Positions 23,938 through 32,939 of a stretch of DNA of 64,000 bases are shown here, one piece after another. The notes beneath the pieces were generated by a model that saw only the letters and a program-made list of their open reading frames with translations, made no database searches and was not told the DNA's origin. This DNA is from RYN-230 sp963837515. GTDB lineage: Bacteria > Actinomycetota > Actinomycetes > Streptosporangiales > Streptosporangiaceae. Positions within the stretch are counted from its first letter, which is position 1, and every line of letters begins with the position of its first letter. The stretch spans positions 434,001 to 498,000 of the forward strand of contig CAWINT010000006.1 in the NCBI GenBank assembly GCA_963837515.1, written 5' to 3'. The position numbers and the translations under genes are program-made.

Positions 23938-25113
23938 ATGAAGGTAGCCGTCGTCAAGGAGAGCACACCCGGTGAGCGCCGGGTGGCTCTGGTCCCGGAA
24001 ATGGTCGCGCGGTTGCGTGGCGCCGGGCTGGAGGTACTGGTCGAGGCCGGGGCCGGCGACGGCGCCTGGATCGCCGACAGCGCCTACGCCGGGGCGGGCG
24101 CGAGGGTGGTCAGCCGCGCGGAGCTGGTCGCGGAGGCCGGCCTGATCATGATGGTGGGCAAGCCGGATGATCAGCTGCTGGCCGCGCTGCGCCCCGGCCA
24201 GGCGGTCCTCGGCCTGCTCAACCCGCTCGCCGACCCGGGCCTGGCCGCCACGCTGGCCGCCCGGGGGGTGACCGCGATCAGCCTGGACGGGCTGCCGCGG
24301 ACGCTGTCCCGGGCGCAGTCGATGGACGCGCTGTCCAGCCAGGCCAACGTGGCCGGGTACAAGGCGGTGCTGGTGGCCGCGGCGGAGTTCGGCCGGTTCT
24401 TCCCGATGCTGACCACGGCGGCCGGTACCGCGCGGCCCGCCAAGGTGCTCATCCTGGGCACCGGGGTGGCGGGCCTGCAGGCGATCGGCACGGCGCGGCG
24501 GCTCGGCGCCGTGGTGTCCGCCTACGACGTGCGGCCGCAGACCAAGACCGAGGTGGAGTCGCTGGGCGGCACGTTCATCGAGCTGAAGTCGGTGGCGGAC
24601 GCGGCCGGGGAGGGCGGCTACGCCAGAGCGCTGACCGAAGAGGAACGGCAGGCCCAGCAGGCCGAGCTGGCCGCCCACATCGCCCGGCACGACGTGGTCA
24701 TCACCACCGCCCAGGTGCCCGGGCGCAAGCCCCCGCTGCTGGTCACCGAGGACGCCCTCAAACAGATGACGGCCGGCGCGGTCATCGTGGACATGGGCGC
24801 CGGGCCGCTGGGGGGCAACGTGGCCGGCTCGGTGCCCGGTGAGACGGTCGTGACCGGCAATGGGGTCACCATCATCGGGGCCGGCCAGCTGGCCGCCTCG
24901 GTGCCCGGCGCGTCCTCGGCGTTCCTGGCCCGCAACATCGCCACGCTGCTTTTGCATCTGGTCTCCGGCGGCGAGCTGGCGATCGGCCCCGATGACGAAA
25001 TCGCCGCCGGTGTCGTCATCACCCACGATGGGGCCGTTATTCAGCCGGCTACCGCTGCTCTGCTCGCCGACGCCAGCCAGGGTGCTGGCCCGCCCGGAGG
25101 TGCTACCCCGTGA
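23938..25113 (+). CDS. pntAA: NAD(P) transhydrogenase subunit alpha 1 (soluble NAD(H)-binding)
   Basis: The cytoplasmic dI domain of the proton-translocating transhydrogenase, which moves hydride between NADH and NADP. MKVAVVKESTPGERRVALVPE, the SSQANVAGYKAV block and the Rossmann motif LILGTGVAGLQAIGTARRLGA are characteristic; QVPGRKPP is the mobile-loop region. The enzyme is split into three polypeptides here (alpha 1, alpha 2, beta), the Rhodospirillum/actinobacterial pattern. It overlaps pntAB by four bases. Confidence 0.96.
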   Translation: MKVAVVKESTPGERRVALVPEMVARLRGAGLEVLVEAGAGDGAWIADSAYAGAGARVVSRAELVAEAGLIMMVGKPDDQLLAALRPGQAVLGLLNPLADPGLAATLAARGVTAISLDGLPRTLSRAQSMDALSSQANVAGYKAVLVAAAEFGRFFPMLTTAAGTARPAKVLILGTGVAGLQAIGTARRLGAVVSAYDVRPQTKTEVESLGGTFIELKSVADAAGEGGYARALTEEERQAQQAELAAHIARHDVVITTAQVPGRKPPLLVTEDALKQMTAGAVIVDMGAGPLGGNVAGSVPGETVVTGNGVTIIGAGQLAASVPGASSAFLARNIATLLLHLVSGGELAIGPDDEIAAGVVITHDGAVIQPATAALLADASQGAGPPGGATP

Positions 25114-25475
25114 CCCCTGTCCTGCTCACCGACATCACGATCTTCGTTCTCGCGATCCTGGTGGGATTCGAGGTCATCAGCAAGGTGCCGGCCACGCTGC
25201 ACACGCCGCTGATGTCGGCGGCCAACTCGATCCACGGCATCATCCTGGCCGGCGCGATGCTCATCGCGGTCGTCGCGGACAACGCGCTCGGCTACATCCT
25301 GGCGTTCATCGCCTGTGCTTTCGCCGCGGCGAACGTCGTCGGGGGTTACGTGGTGACCGGGCGGATGCTCAAAATGTTCAAGCGCTCCCGCACCCCGGTG
25401 GCCGGGCCCAACGCGGCCGCGGTCAGCCCCAACGGCCAGGCGCCCGCCGTCAGCAAGACCGGGAGCGCGTCATGA
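25110..25475 (+). CDS. pntAB: NAD(P) transhydrogenase subunit alpha 2 (membrane)
   Basis: A 121-residue membrane subunit with three helices (ITIFVLAILVGFEVI, SIHGIILAGAMLIAVVA, GYILAFIACAFAAANVVGGYVV) and the conserved KVPATLHTPLMSAANSIHGI turn. It forms part of the proton channel with the beta subunit. The last 30 residues are a hydrophilic tail. The GTG start has GGAGG nine bases upstream, and both ends overlap their neighbours by four bases. Confidence 0.95.
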   Translation: MTPVLLTDITIFVLAILVGFEVISKVPATLHTPLMSAANSIHGIILAGAMLIAVVADNALGYILAFIACAFAAANVVGGYVVTGRMLKMFKRSRTPVAGPNAAAVSPNGQAPAVSKTGSAS

Positions 25476-26875
25476 GCGGCTGGGACTGGGTCACCCAGCT
25501 GCTGTACGTGGCCGCGGCCACCTGCTTCGTGCTGGGCCTGCACCTGATGAACTCCCCGGCCACCGCGCGGCGTGGCAACCAGGTATCCACCGCCGGGATG
25601 GTCCTGGCCATCGCCACCACATTCGCGCTGGTCGTGCACTCCGGCACGGTCAAGCCGGCCGGCTGGGCGGTGATGATCGCCGGCACGCTGATCGGCGCCG
25701 GCGCGGGCCTGTACGTGGCCCGCACCGTCGAGATGACCGCCATGCCCCAGCTGGTCAGCGTGTTCAACGCGGTCGGCGGCGGCGCCGCCGCGCTGGTCGC
25801 GGTCAACGACTACGTACGGCTGGCCAGCCATGGCGTGGGCGAGACGGTCAGCCTGTTCACCATCCTGGACGTGCTGATCGGCGCGGTCACCTTCTCCGGG
25901 TCGATCATCGCCGCCGGGAAGCTCCAGGGCATGATCGACGGGGCGCCGATCACCTTCCCCGGGTCGCGGATCGTCAACTTCGCGGCGGCGGCCATCGGGA
26001 TCGGCGGCGGCATCTACATGCTCGTCACCCCGAGCGTCCCGGCGCTGATCGTCATCATCGCCGCCGCGCTGGTGTTCGGTGTGACGATGGTGCTGCCGAT
26101 CGGCGGGGCCGACATGCCGGTGGTCATCTCGCTGCTGAACGCGTTCACCGGCACCGCGGTGGCCATGGCCGGGTTCGTCATCGGCAACTGGGCGCTGATC
26201 ATCGCCGGGGCGCTGGTCGGCGCGTCCGGATCGATCCTGACCAAGCTGATGGCCGACGCGATGAACCGGTCGCTGGCCAACATCATGATCGGCGGGTTCG
26301 GCACCGGCGACACCGGCCCGGCCATCGCCGGGCCGGGCGGGGACGTGCGCTCCATCCAGGCCGACGACGCCGCCATCCAGCTGGCCTACGCCCAGAAGGT
26401 CATCATCGTGCCCGGCTACGGCCTGGCCGCCGCGCAGGCCCAGCACCAGTGCGCCGAACTCGCCGCGGTGCTGGAAGAACGCGGCGTCGAGGTCAGCTAC
26501 GCCATCCACCCCGTGGCCGGCCGGATGCCCGGGCACATGAACGTGCTGCTGGCCGAGGCCAACGTGCCCTACCCGCAGCTCAAGGAGATGGACGAGATCA
26601 ACCCCGAATTCCCCCGGGCCGACGTGGCCCTGGTCATCGGGGCCAACGACGTCACCAACCCGGCCGCCCGCCGCCCCGGCAACCCGGTCTCCGGCATGCC
26701 GATCCTGGACGTGGACCACGCCAAATCGATCATCGTGATCAAGCGTTCCATGGGCCACGGCTACGCCGGCATCGACAACGAGCTGTACTCGGACCCGAAG
26801 ACCAGCATGTTCTTCTCCGATGCCAAGGGAGCCCTCACCGAGCTGACCGCCGCCGTCAAGACCCTCGTCGGCTGA
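25472..26875 (+). CDS. pntB: NAD(P) transhydrogenase subunit beta
   Basis: A 467-residue subunit with about eight or nine membrane helices, then the NADP(H)-binding dIII domain (VIIVPGYGLAAAQAQHQCAELAAVLEERG, GRMPGHMNVLLAEANVPY, LVIGANDVTNPAAR, KRSMGHGYAGIDNELY). The start is the ATG at 25472, inside an ATGA overlap with pntAB. It completes the three-gene NADPH-producing complex and is followed by a bidirectional terminator. Confidence 0.96.
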   Translation: MSGWDWVTQLLYVAAATCFVLGLHLMNSPATARRGNQVSTAGMVLAIATTFALVVHSGTVKPAGWAVMIAGTLIGAGAGLYVARTVEMTAMPQLVSVFNAVGGGAAALVAVNDYVRLASHGVGETVSLFTILDVLIGAVTFSGSIIAAGKLQGMIDGAPITFPGSRIVNFAAAAIGIGGGIYMLVTPSVPALIVIIAAALVFGVTMVLPIGGADMPVVISLLNAFTGTAVAMAGFVIGNWALIIAGALVGASGSILTKLMADAMNRSLANIMIGGFGTGDTGPAIAGPGGDVRSIQADDAAIQLAYAQKVIIVPGYGLAAAQAQHQCAELAAVLEERGVEVSYAIHPVAGRMPGHMNVLLAEANVPYPQLKEMDEINPEFPRADVALVIGANDVTNPAARRPGNPVSGMPILDVDHAKSIIVIKRSMGHGYAGIDNELYSDPKTSMFFSDAKGALTELTAAVKTLVG

Positions 26876-26904
26876 GCCACTCCCCTTCTCCAGCCGAACG
26901 AAGC

Positions 26905-26940
26905 ACGACCCGGAACCGGCCACCCCCGGTCCCGGGTCGT
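26905..26940. terminator. Bidirectional hairpin between pntB and the flavoprotein gene
   Basis: Arms of 15 bases (ACGACCCGGAACCGG and CCGGTCCCGGGTCGT, one mismatch) surround a six-base loop. It lies between two convergent gene ends, 29 bases after pntB and 24 after the flavoprotein gene. Confidence 0.75.
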
Positions 26941-26963
26941 GGTCGGCTGGGCGGCCGGTGGCG

Positions 26964-27512
26964 TCAGCCCGGGTCGGCCACGCTGCCGTACACGCGGGCC
27001 AGTTCGGCCCGCAGCCGCGGCCAGGGGAACGGCGGGGAGTCCCCCGCGACCGGCGGCAGCCGGGCCGGGTCGAAGATGATCGTGATCCCCCAGTCCCGCA
27101 GCTCGGCGAGGCTGCGCCGGAAGGCGGGATGCCGGGCCAGCGCGGTGTTCGGCCAGGGCACCGCGATGATCGGCAGGCCGAGGCCGACCGCCTCGTTGAC
27201 CAGGCCGAGGGCCAGCGTGTCGCTGATCCCGCAGGCCAGCTTATTGATGGTGTTGAAGGTGGCCGGGGCCATGACGAAGGCGTCGGCGGGCGGCAGCACG
27301 TCCGGGTCGCCGGGATCCTTGTACCGGTCCCGCACCGGGTGCCCGGTCAGCCGGGCCAGTTCGCCGGTGTCGGTGAACTTGGCGCCGTCGGGCGTGGTGA
27401 TCACGCAGACGTCCCAGCCCTGCTGCTGGGCGAAACCGGCGAAACCGGCGAGGTCGGCCGCGGGCGGCCCGCCGCCGGCCACGACGTAGAGCACGGGCTT
27501 CGGGTCCGTCAC
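26964..27512 (-). CDS. Flavoprotein of the HFCD / phosphopantothenoylcysteine decarboxylase-like fold
   Basis: A 182-residue protein with VLYVVAGGGPPAAD at the N-terminus, the MAPATFNTINKLACGISDTLALGLVNEA block that binds FMN in this fold, and a C-terminal GITIIFDP segment. Members of this fold decarboxylate peptidyl or pantothenoyl cysteine, or prenylate flavin. The specific reaction cannot be told from sequence. The GTG start has an excellent AGGAGG five bases upstream. It is monocistronic and convergent with pntB. Confidence 0.85.
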   Translation of the reverse strand: MTDPKPVLYVVAGGGPPAADLAGFAGFAQQQGWDVCVITTPDGAKFTDTGELARLTGHPVRDRYKDPGDPDVLPPADAFVMAPATFNTINKLACGISDTLALGLVNEAVGLGLPIIAVPWPNTALARHPAFRRSLAELRDWGITIIFDPARLPPVAGDSPPFPWPRLRAELARVYGSVADPG

Positions 27513-27802
27513 GGCATCCTCCTGCGGCGGGCGAGATGACAGTCACCATAAGCCGTCGGGTCGCCCGCACAATGGGGTGATGAGCACGGTGGACGCGAAC
27601 CCCGAAGTCGGACCGGCCGCCGCTGGATGCCATCCGGCCCGGGTGAACTTGCACGACAATGGGACCGGGTGGGTGAGAGGGGCCCGCTTTGGGTATTTGT
27701 ACCTCCGGCAAGCAGGGCGCGGTGAGTAACCGCACCGGGCGCAATCAGTGATCGCGCCGGGTTATCGGTCCGCTCGACCGGACCTGCGAAGGGGGTGCCG
27801 CA

Positions 27803-28273
27803 CTGAAGCACGATTCAGCACTGTCGCGCATCGTGGTGGGGATAGACGGCTCGGCCGGCTCGCTGGCCGCGTTGCGCTGGGCAGTCCGCGAAGCGGGATT
27901 GCGTGACACGGCGCTGCACGCGGTGCGGGCCTGGGAAGACGTGGCGAAGCGGGTGGCACCGTACGCTTCGCATGCCATGTCGCCCAGCAGGGCCGAGGAG
28001 AACCTGCGCAGCGCCCGGGACCGGCTGCAGTCGGACATGACGACTGTGCTCGGCCCGGCACCGCTGATCCCGGTCGAGGTGACCGTGGCCGAAGGGCTGG
28101 CCGCCCGGGTTCTGCTGGACCACGCCGCCGGGGCGGACCTGCTGGTGCTGGGCAGCGCCCTGCACCGGGCCCCGGACGGGGCCGGGCCGGTGGCCCGGGC
28201 CTGCCTCCGGCATGCGCCATGCCCGGTAGTCGTGGTCAGCGCCGCTATGTCCGATCTCCCGGTGCCCGCTTGA
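27803..28273 (+). CDS. Universal stress protein, possible CTG start
   Basis: A UspA-fold protein: RIVVGIDGSAGSLAALRWAVREA at the start and VLGSALHRAPDGAGPVARACLRHAPCPVVVV at the end. The usual ATP-loop G-2X-G-9X-G(S/T) is altered (LGSALHRAPDGAGPVA), so ATP binding is uncertain. The first GTG (27833) would remove the first strand start. The frame upstream reads LKHDSALSRIVVGIDGS from a CTG at 27803, with AAGGGGG about seven bases before it. I therefore prefer CTG and 156 residues. It converges on the Rv1733c-like gene with only nine bases between them. Confidence 0.82.
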   Translation: MKHDSALSRIVVGIDGSAGSLAALRWAVREAGLRDTALHAVRAWEDVAKRVAPYASHAMSPSRAEENLRSARDRLQSDMTTVLGPAPLIPVEVTVAEGLAARVLLDHAAGADLLVLGSALHRAPDGAGPVARACLRHAPCPVVVVSAAMSDLPVPA

Positions 28274-28282
28274 CCAGGCGCG

Positions 28283-28894
28283 TCAGCGACGGCTGGTCCA
28301 GCGTGGCTCGGTAGTCTGCCAGTCCGCATCCCAGGCGGCCAGCCTCCTGCGGTCGACCACCCGGAGGGCTACGGAGGCCAGACCGAGGATGACCATGCCC
28401 AGCACCAGCGGCGCCGTGACAGCGGCCAGGAAGGCCTGCCCGGTCGCCTGGTCGGGGCGCAGTGGGGGCCCGGTCTGCTGGCCGGTGCTGTTCACCCAGA
28501 TCCGCACCGTGCTGCCCTTCAGCGCCCCGGCCGGGGCGGACACGTTGCCGGTGTGGATCTCACCGTCGGGCGCCGTCCACCTGGCTTGCACCTGTGCGGC
28601 GCTCACCCCGCCGTAGTCGACCCCCACGGCTGACCCCGCGTTGGCCAGCAGCACCGCGGAGACCTGACGCCAGGAAGCCTGCTGCGCCCGTTCGACCCGG
28701 GACGCGACGGCCCCGGCCCAGTGACCGGCGCCGACCGCGATCAGCGGGCCGCCGATCAGGAAGGCGAGCAACGCGACTGCGACCACAACGGCCTGGACCC
28801 GGTCGCTAGCCCGCCGGAGCGGGTTCCGGTCCGGCCAGAGGCCGCGCAGCCACAAGGCGCGCCGCACGGGGGATTCTGCCACTCGCCTCATCAC
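28283..28894 (-). CDS. Rv1733c-like two-helix membrane protein
   Basis: A 203-residue protein with two membrane helices (about 35-58, VVVAVALLAFLIGGPLIAVGAG, and 155-178, LAAVTAPLVLGMVILGLASV). A soluble loop between them contains WTAPDGEIHTGNVSAPAGALKGSTVRIWVNSTGQ. This architecture and the LRRASDRVQAVVVA / W-G-VR-I/WV-GQ pattern match the mycobacterial Rv1733c family, a DosR-regulon latency antigen of unknown biochemical role. The pairing with a universal stress protein recurs in that regulon. Confidence 0.82.
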   Translation of the reverse strand: MMRRVAESPVRRALWLRGLWPDRNPLRRASDRVQAVVVAVALLAFLIGGPLIAVGAGHWAGAVASRVERAQQASWRQVSAVLLANAGSAVGVDYGGVSAAQVQARWTAPDGEIHTGNVSAPAGALKGSTVRIWVNSTGQQTGPPLRPDQATGQAFLAAVTAPLVLGMVILGLASVALRVVDRRRLAAWDADWQTTEPRWTSRR

Positions 28895-28939
28895 GCTCTC
28901 CTCCCCTTTCAGGCTGCCAAGGAGAGTTCTGGTGACGTA

Positions 28940-28974
28940 GGGGCTATCCGCCCGCCGCGGCGGGACCTTAGCCC
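28940..28974 (-). promoter_or_regulatory. Two DosR/DevR-like boxes upstream of the Rv1733c-like gene
   Basis: GGGACCTTAGCCCA (from 28962) differs from the ideal GGGACTTTAGTCCC at three positions. GGGGCTATCCGCCC (28940-28953) is weaker. Their centres are about 22 bases apart, two helical turns, and lie 45-80 bases upstream of the start codon. Mycobacterial Rv1733c is a DosR target, which motivates the call. Binding is inference. Confidence 0.35.
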
Positions 28975-28978
28975 ATCA

Positions 28979-29009
28979 CCGGGCCCGCGGCGGTTCGCCG
29001 CGGGCCCGG
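28979..29009. repeat. 14-bp perfect stem-loop in a divergent gap
   Basis: CCGGGCCCGCGGCG, a three-base loop, then its exact complement. It lies between divergent genes, so it is not an obvious terminator. It could end an upstream transcript or influence the leader of the Rv1733c-like gene. Confidence 0.6.
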
Positions 29010-29315
29010 CAGCGCGTCGTTCACCTGCTATCTTTACTCATAAATTACTCATTCGGCGGATGGCCGGGCGCGTTCCTGTCATCATTGTCGTATAGATGAC
29101 TGAACTCATCTGCAGGCGGAACCACCCCGGCTGCGCCGGGGCACCAGACAACCTTGATTGAGGCGTGGGACGTCGCTGGGTCAGGCCATCGCGAACTACC
29201 GGCAGGCCAGTTGAGGCACCTCAGGTAATCATCAGGTCCCGGCACCACCGCACGCAGCAGGCAGCGGGCCCCCGCTCGCCCGCCCGGCGCTGCCACGAGC
29301 GATCCAGGATCCCCG

Positions 29316-31055
29316 ATGGATGATCGGATGGGCGGGCACGGCCCCGGCCGCCAGATGGCCACCCTGACCGGTGGCCAGGTCCTGGTGGCGACGCTGGCCG
29401 CGCTGGGGGTCCGCTACGTATTCGGCATCCCCGGTGGGCAGACCCTGGCGGTCAACGATGCACTCGCCGACGAACCGGGCATCGAGTTCGTGCCGACCCA
29501 TCATGAGGGGGCGGCCGCCTGCATGGCCGACGCGTTCGGCCGCTACTCCGGGGTGCCCGGCGTGTGCCTGGCGACGGCGGGGCCAGGGGTGACGAACCTG
29601 CTGACCGGCGTGGGGGGCGCGTTCCACGACTCCAGCCCCATGCTGATCGTGGCGTGCAACGGATACAACGAGCACCTCGCCCTGGACGATGTCCAGTCCG
29701 CCGACCACGTGGATATCTTCCGCGCTCTCACGAAATGGGTCACCCAGGTGGGGCAGGCGCGCGCCATCACGGCCACGCTGGTGCAAGCGTGGATCAGAGC
29801 GACCGCCGGCTGTCCCGGGCCGGTTCTGGTGGACGTCACCCGCACCGCGCTCGAGGAGTACATCGTGCATCCGGTGCGGCCGGGCGTGCCGCTCGTGTCC
29901 GGAACCACGCGGCCGGTGGATCTGGCCGCCGCCCGGCAGGCCGCCGCGACGCTGCGCGAGGCCCGTGCGCCGCTGCTGTGGCTGGGCAACGGCGCTCGGC
30001 TGTCGGGGGCCGGGCCGGCCGCCCTCGCCCTCGCTGATGCCATGCACATCCCGATCGTGACCACGTTCAACGGAACAGGAGTGGTGCCCACCAGCCATCC
30101 CGCCGTGCTCGGCATTCTCAGCCGGGTCGGCACCGAACTCACGACCCGGGCGCTGCACTCCACCGACGTGTTGCTGGCCGTCGGGAACAGCTTCAACGGC
30201 GTTTCCACCGCCCGCTGGTCGATGCCGATGCCAAACAAGATCATCCAGGTGGATACCGACCGGGCAATTCTCGGGCGCTACTACCCGGACCGGACGCTCG
30301 GCGTGGCCGGCGATGCTCTCCAGGTACTGGAGGCCCTGACCGCGGAGGCCACACCCGTCACCGAGAGCGCCCAGCAGAGCCGACGGCGCCGGCTCGAGCA
30401 GCTGGCGGTGCACCGGGCGGCCTGGTGGCAGGCCGCGCCGCCGGCCATGTCGGACGCCGGGCGGTTCAACCCGGCCGGGCTGCTGCGGCTGCTCCGGGAG
30501 CTGGTCCCGGATGACGCCATCATGGTGGCCGACGCCGGCAACCCCGGGATCTGGACTCATCTGTGGGAGATCCGGGAAGCGGGCACGTACTTCAAGCCGG
30601 TCGGCTTCGGGAACATGGGCTTCGCCCTGCCGGCCGCGATCGGGATCCGCCTCGCGGACGACGGGCACCACCCCATCATCGCCCTCGTCGGCGACGGAGC
30701 CCTCGGCATGACCCTGGCCGAGCTTGAGACACTAGCCCGGGTCAGCGGCCCGGTGGCCGTCGTGGTCATGAACGACGACGGCTTCGGCAACGTCCGGCAG
30801 GCGCAGGAACTCAGGTACGGCCGGACCACCGGGGTCGACTTCGGGGCCATCGACTTCGCCACCATCGCCCGGGCCTGCGGCCTGCCCGGCCGCACCGCGC
30901 CGGACCCGGCCAGCTTCCGCCAGGCCGTCGCCGACGGCCTCCGCTCAGGAAGCCCGTTCCTGGTGGACGTCCCGATCGACCCGAGGCAAAACGCCTGGAC
31001 CTACCCCGCGCTGCAGGCGTTCCGCCCGGGCCGCGGGAGTGCCGGGCTGTGCTGA
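29316..31055 (+). CDS. Thiamine-diphosphate enzyme, acetolactate-synthase-like
   Basis: A 579-residue ThDP enzyme with the three-domain layout of acetolactate synthase. The Pyr domain has GVRYVFGIPGGQTLAVNDAL and the catalytic glutamate E64 (THHEGAAACMADAFGR), followed by a middle domain. In the PP domain the cofactor motif GDGALGMTLAELETL ends with NDDGFGN. It lacks neighbouring ilvN/ilvC, so a biosynthetic acetolactate synthase is unlikely. Relatives act on other 2-keto acids or in inositol or taurine breakdown. It leads a likely operon with the FGGY kinase. The ATG at 29355 (MATLTGGQVL) is an alternative start. Confidence 0.85.
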   Translation: MDDRMGGHGPGRQMATLTGGQVLVATLAALGVRYVFGIPGGQTLAVNDALADEPGIEFVPTHHEGAAACMADAFGRYSGVPGVCLATAGPGVTNLLTGVGGAFHDSSPMLIVACNGYNEHLALDDVQSADHVDIFRALTKWVTQVGQARAITATLVQAWIRATAGCPGPVLVDVTRTALEEYIVHPVRPGVPLVSGTTRPVDLAAARQAAATLREARAPLLWLGNGARLSGAGPAALALADAMHIPIVTTFNGTGVVPTSHPAVLGILSRVGTELTTRALHSTDVLLAVGNSFNGVSTARWSMPMPNKIIQVDTDRAILGRYYPDRTLGVAGDALQVLEALTAEATPVTESAQQSRRRRLEQLAVHRAAWWQAAPPAMSDAGRFNPAGLLRLLRELVPDDAIMVADAGNPGIWTHLWEIREAGTYFKPVGFGNMGFALPAAIGIRLADDGHHPIIALVGDGALGMTLAELETLARVSGPVAVVVMNDDGFGNVRQAQELRYGRTTGVDFGAIDFATIARACGLPGRTAPDPASFRQAVADGLRSGSPFLVDVPIDPRQNAWTYPALQAFRPGRGSAGLC

Positions 31056-31159
31056 GCCGGCCGCGCCGCCGCGGGTGGCTGAGGCCACCGGGCCACCGCC
31101 GGACGAATGCAGACCGTCGGCGGCCGACCGCTGTGGCGCGGCAGTAAGGCGGGGAGAGA

Positions 31160-32650
31160 GTGGCAGATCAGCAGCACCATACCCAACGGCCGCAGCGCCG
31201 CGGTCCCGCCCATCCGGCCGAGTACCTGCTCGGGGTGGATGTAGGGGGCAGTGGGGTCCGCGCCGGTCTCTTCGCCCTGGATGGCGCGCTGCACGCGGTC
31301 TCCCAGCAGTCCCGGCCGGCTGCGGGCGAGCAGTTCAACCCGCAGGACACCTGGCGGGCCGTCCGCTCGGTGCTCCGGCAGCTGCCGGAGAGCCGGGCGC
31401 GGGTGAGCGCGGTGGGGATCACGGCCCATCTGGCCACGGTGCTCACCGACCCCGCGGGTCGCCCCACCACCAGCGCCATGCTCTGGCGGGACAACCGGGC
31501 GCAGCAGGATGCGGAAGACCTTGACCGCACGCTGGGCGCGGCGCTGACCGCCACCACCGGCCGGGCGGCCAGCGGCGAGAACCCCGCCGCGCGGCTGCGG
31601 ATGCTGGCCAGGACTTCTCCCGCGGTCCTGGACCGGACCCGGTGGCTGCTCAGCCTCAAGGACTACCTCGTCTGGCGGCTCACCGGCGAAGCCAGCACCG
31701 ATCCGGCCAGCGCTTCCTACACCCAGCTGTTCGACGTACGGCGACGTGGCTGGTCCCAGCGGCTGGCCGGCGAGTGCGGGATAGCAGCGGACCGGCTGCC
31801 CCCGGTCCTGGCCGCCACGGCGCAGGCGGGCACGATCAGCCGCACCGCGGCCGCGGTGACCGGGCTGGCGGCCGGCCTTCCGGTGGCCGTGGGCGCCCCG
31901 GACGGCTCCTCCGGAGCCCTGGGCGCTGGGGCCGTCCGGCCCGGCCTGACGGTCGACGTGGCCGGTACCACGGACGTGCTGCTGCACGTGACGGACCAGC
32001 CGCCGGAACCGCCGTTGCCCGGAATCGTGCTGAACGCGTACCTGCTCGACCGGCTCTGGGCGCTGGGCGGACCCACCGGCCTGACCGGCGGGGCGCTGGA
32101 CTGGCTAGCCGTCACCCTCGGTTATCCGTCGGTGCCCGCGGCTTATCAGGCGCTCGGCCCGGAGCTGGACGCGGCCGACCCCGGTGACCTGATGGTGCGG
32201 ACCACGCTTACCGGACGGCGCGTGCCCTCCTGGGACGTGACGGCCCGGGGGCGGATCGAAGGGCTGACCCCCACCCACCGGCCGGCGCACCTGATGCGGG
32301 CGGCTGAGGAAGGCGGTGTCTTCGAAGTGCGGCTGGTCATCGACGCGCTGGAAGCCGCGGGTACCAGCGTCAGCGAGGTGATCATGGCCGGGAGGCCGGC
32401 CACGATGCCCCGCGCCGCGCAGGTGCGGGCCGACGCCTGGGGGATACGGGTTGGCCGGGATCGCGACGGGTACGCGAGCATGCGCGGGGCGGCATTGGCC
32501 GCGGCCGTGGCTGCGGGATACTTCCGCGATGCCCACGACGCCGCCACGGCCATGGTCGCGCCGCCCCGCTGGCACGAACCGCAGCCAGCCGAGACGGTGG
32601 CGGCCGAAAAGCGCTATCAACGGTGGCGCACGGCGATGGCGCCCGGCTGA
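31160..32650 (+). CDS. FGGY-family carbohydrate kinase
   Basis: A 496-residue sugar kinase. LLGVDVGGSGVRAGLFALDG is the N-terminal phosphate loop, MLWRDNRAQQDAEDL the sugar-binding block, LKDYLVWRLTGEASTDPASASYTQLFD matches FGGY enzymes, and the C-terminal domain has EVIMAGRPA. Its closest look is to xylulokinase/gluconokinase-like members, but the substrate cannot be fixed. The start is a GTG at 31160 behind GGGGAGAG. It follows the ThDP enzyme by 104 bases and precedes a GntR regulator. A pentose route feeding the xylan region to the right is plausible. Confidence 0.85.
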   Translation: MADQQHHTQRPQRRGPAHPAEYLLGVDVGGSGVRAGLFALDGALHAVSQQSRPAAGEQFNPQDTWRAVRSVLRQLPESRARVSAVGITAHLATVLTDPAGRPTTSAMLWRDNRAQQDAEDLDRTLGAALTATTGRAASGENPAARLRMLARTSPAVLDRTRWLLSLKDYLVWRLTGEASTDPASASYTQLFDVRRRGWSQRLAGECGIAADRLPPVLAATAQAGTISRTAAAVTGLAAGLPVAVGAPDGSSGALGAGAVRPGLTVDVAGTTDVLLHVTDQPPEPPLPGIVLNAYLLDRLWALGGPTGLTGGALDWLAVTLGYPSVPAAYQALGPELDAADPGDLMVRTTLTGRRVPSWDVTARGRIEGLTPTHRPAHLMRAAEEGGVFEVRLVIDALEAAGTSVSEVIMAGRPATMPRAAQVRADAWGIRVGRDRDGYASMRGAALAAAVAAGYFRDAHDAATAMVAPPRWHEPQPAETVAAEKRYQRWRTAMAPG

Positions 32651-32939
32651 GTTTCTCCGGTTCAACTGATGTCACTCAGGTCACAGATGGTCATCGGCCC
32701 GGCCAATCTGGCCGGCTTGCTTTGCGCCAGACCACGCCCCCTTATACGCTGCCAGGCAGCAGTCCCAAAATTCAATTAAGCGACTCAGCCGCAATGCGTA
32801 AGTTACCCCTTGTACGCACGGGATGGTGGTGAATCAATGCCTGGCTGGGCCGGACGTTTGGCCGCCACCAGCGGTGGCACGCTTCCTTCGTTCTGGCCGG
32901 GAGCGCGAAGTGGTCAATTCAACCATCGCAGGGAAAGCC

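Larger units (their letters stand above)
28895..29315. other. Divergent intergenic region with a long hairpin and DosR-like sites
   Basis: No gene is visible in these 421 bases. The left third holds two GGG-N8-CCC-type sites (28940-28953 and 28962-28974) and a 14-bp perfect hairpin (28979-29009). A lower-GC patch near 29030-29060 may mark a promoter, but no convincing -10/-35 pair could be fixed. Confidence 0.5.

Noticed and set aside
27580..27729. A 49-codon frame (MSTVDANPEV...) between flavoprotein and Usp genes
   Set aside because: Only a weak purine run precedes it and no homology is recognised. It remains possible but unsupported.
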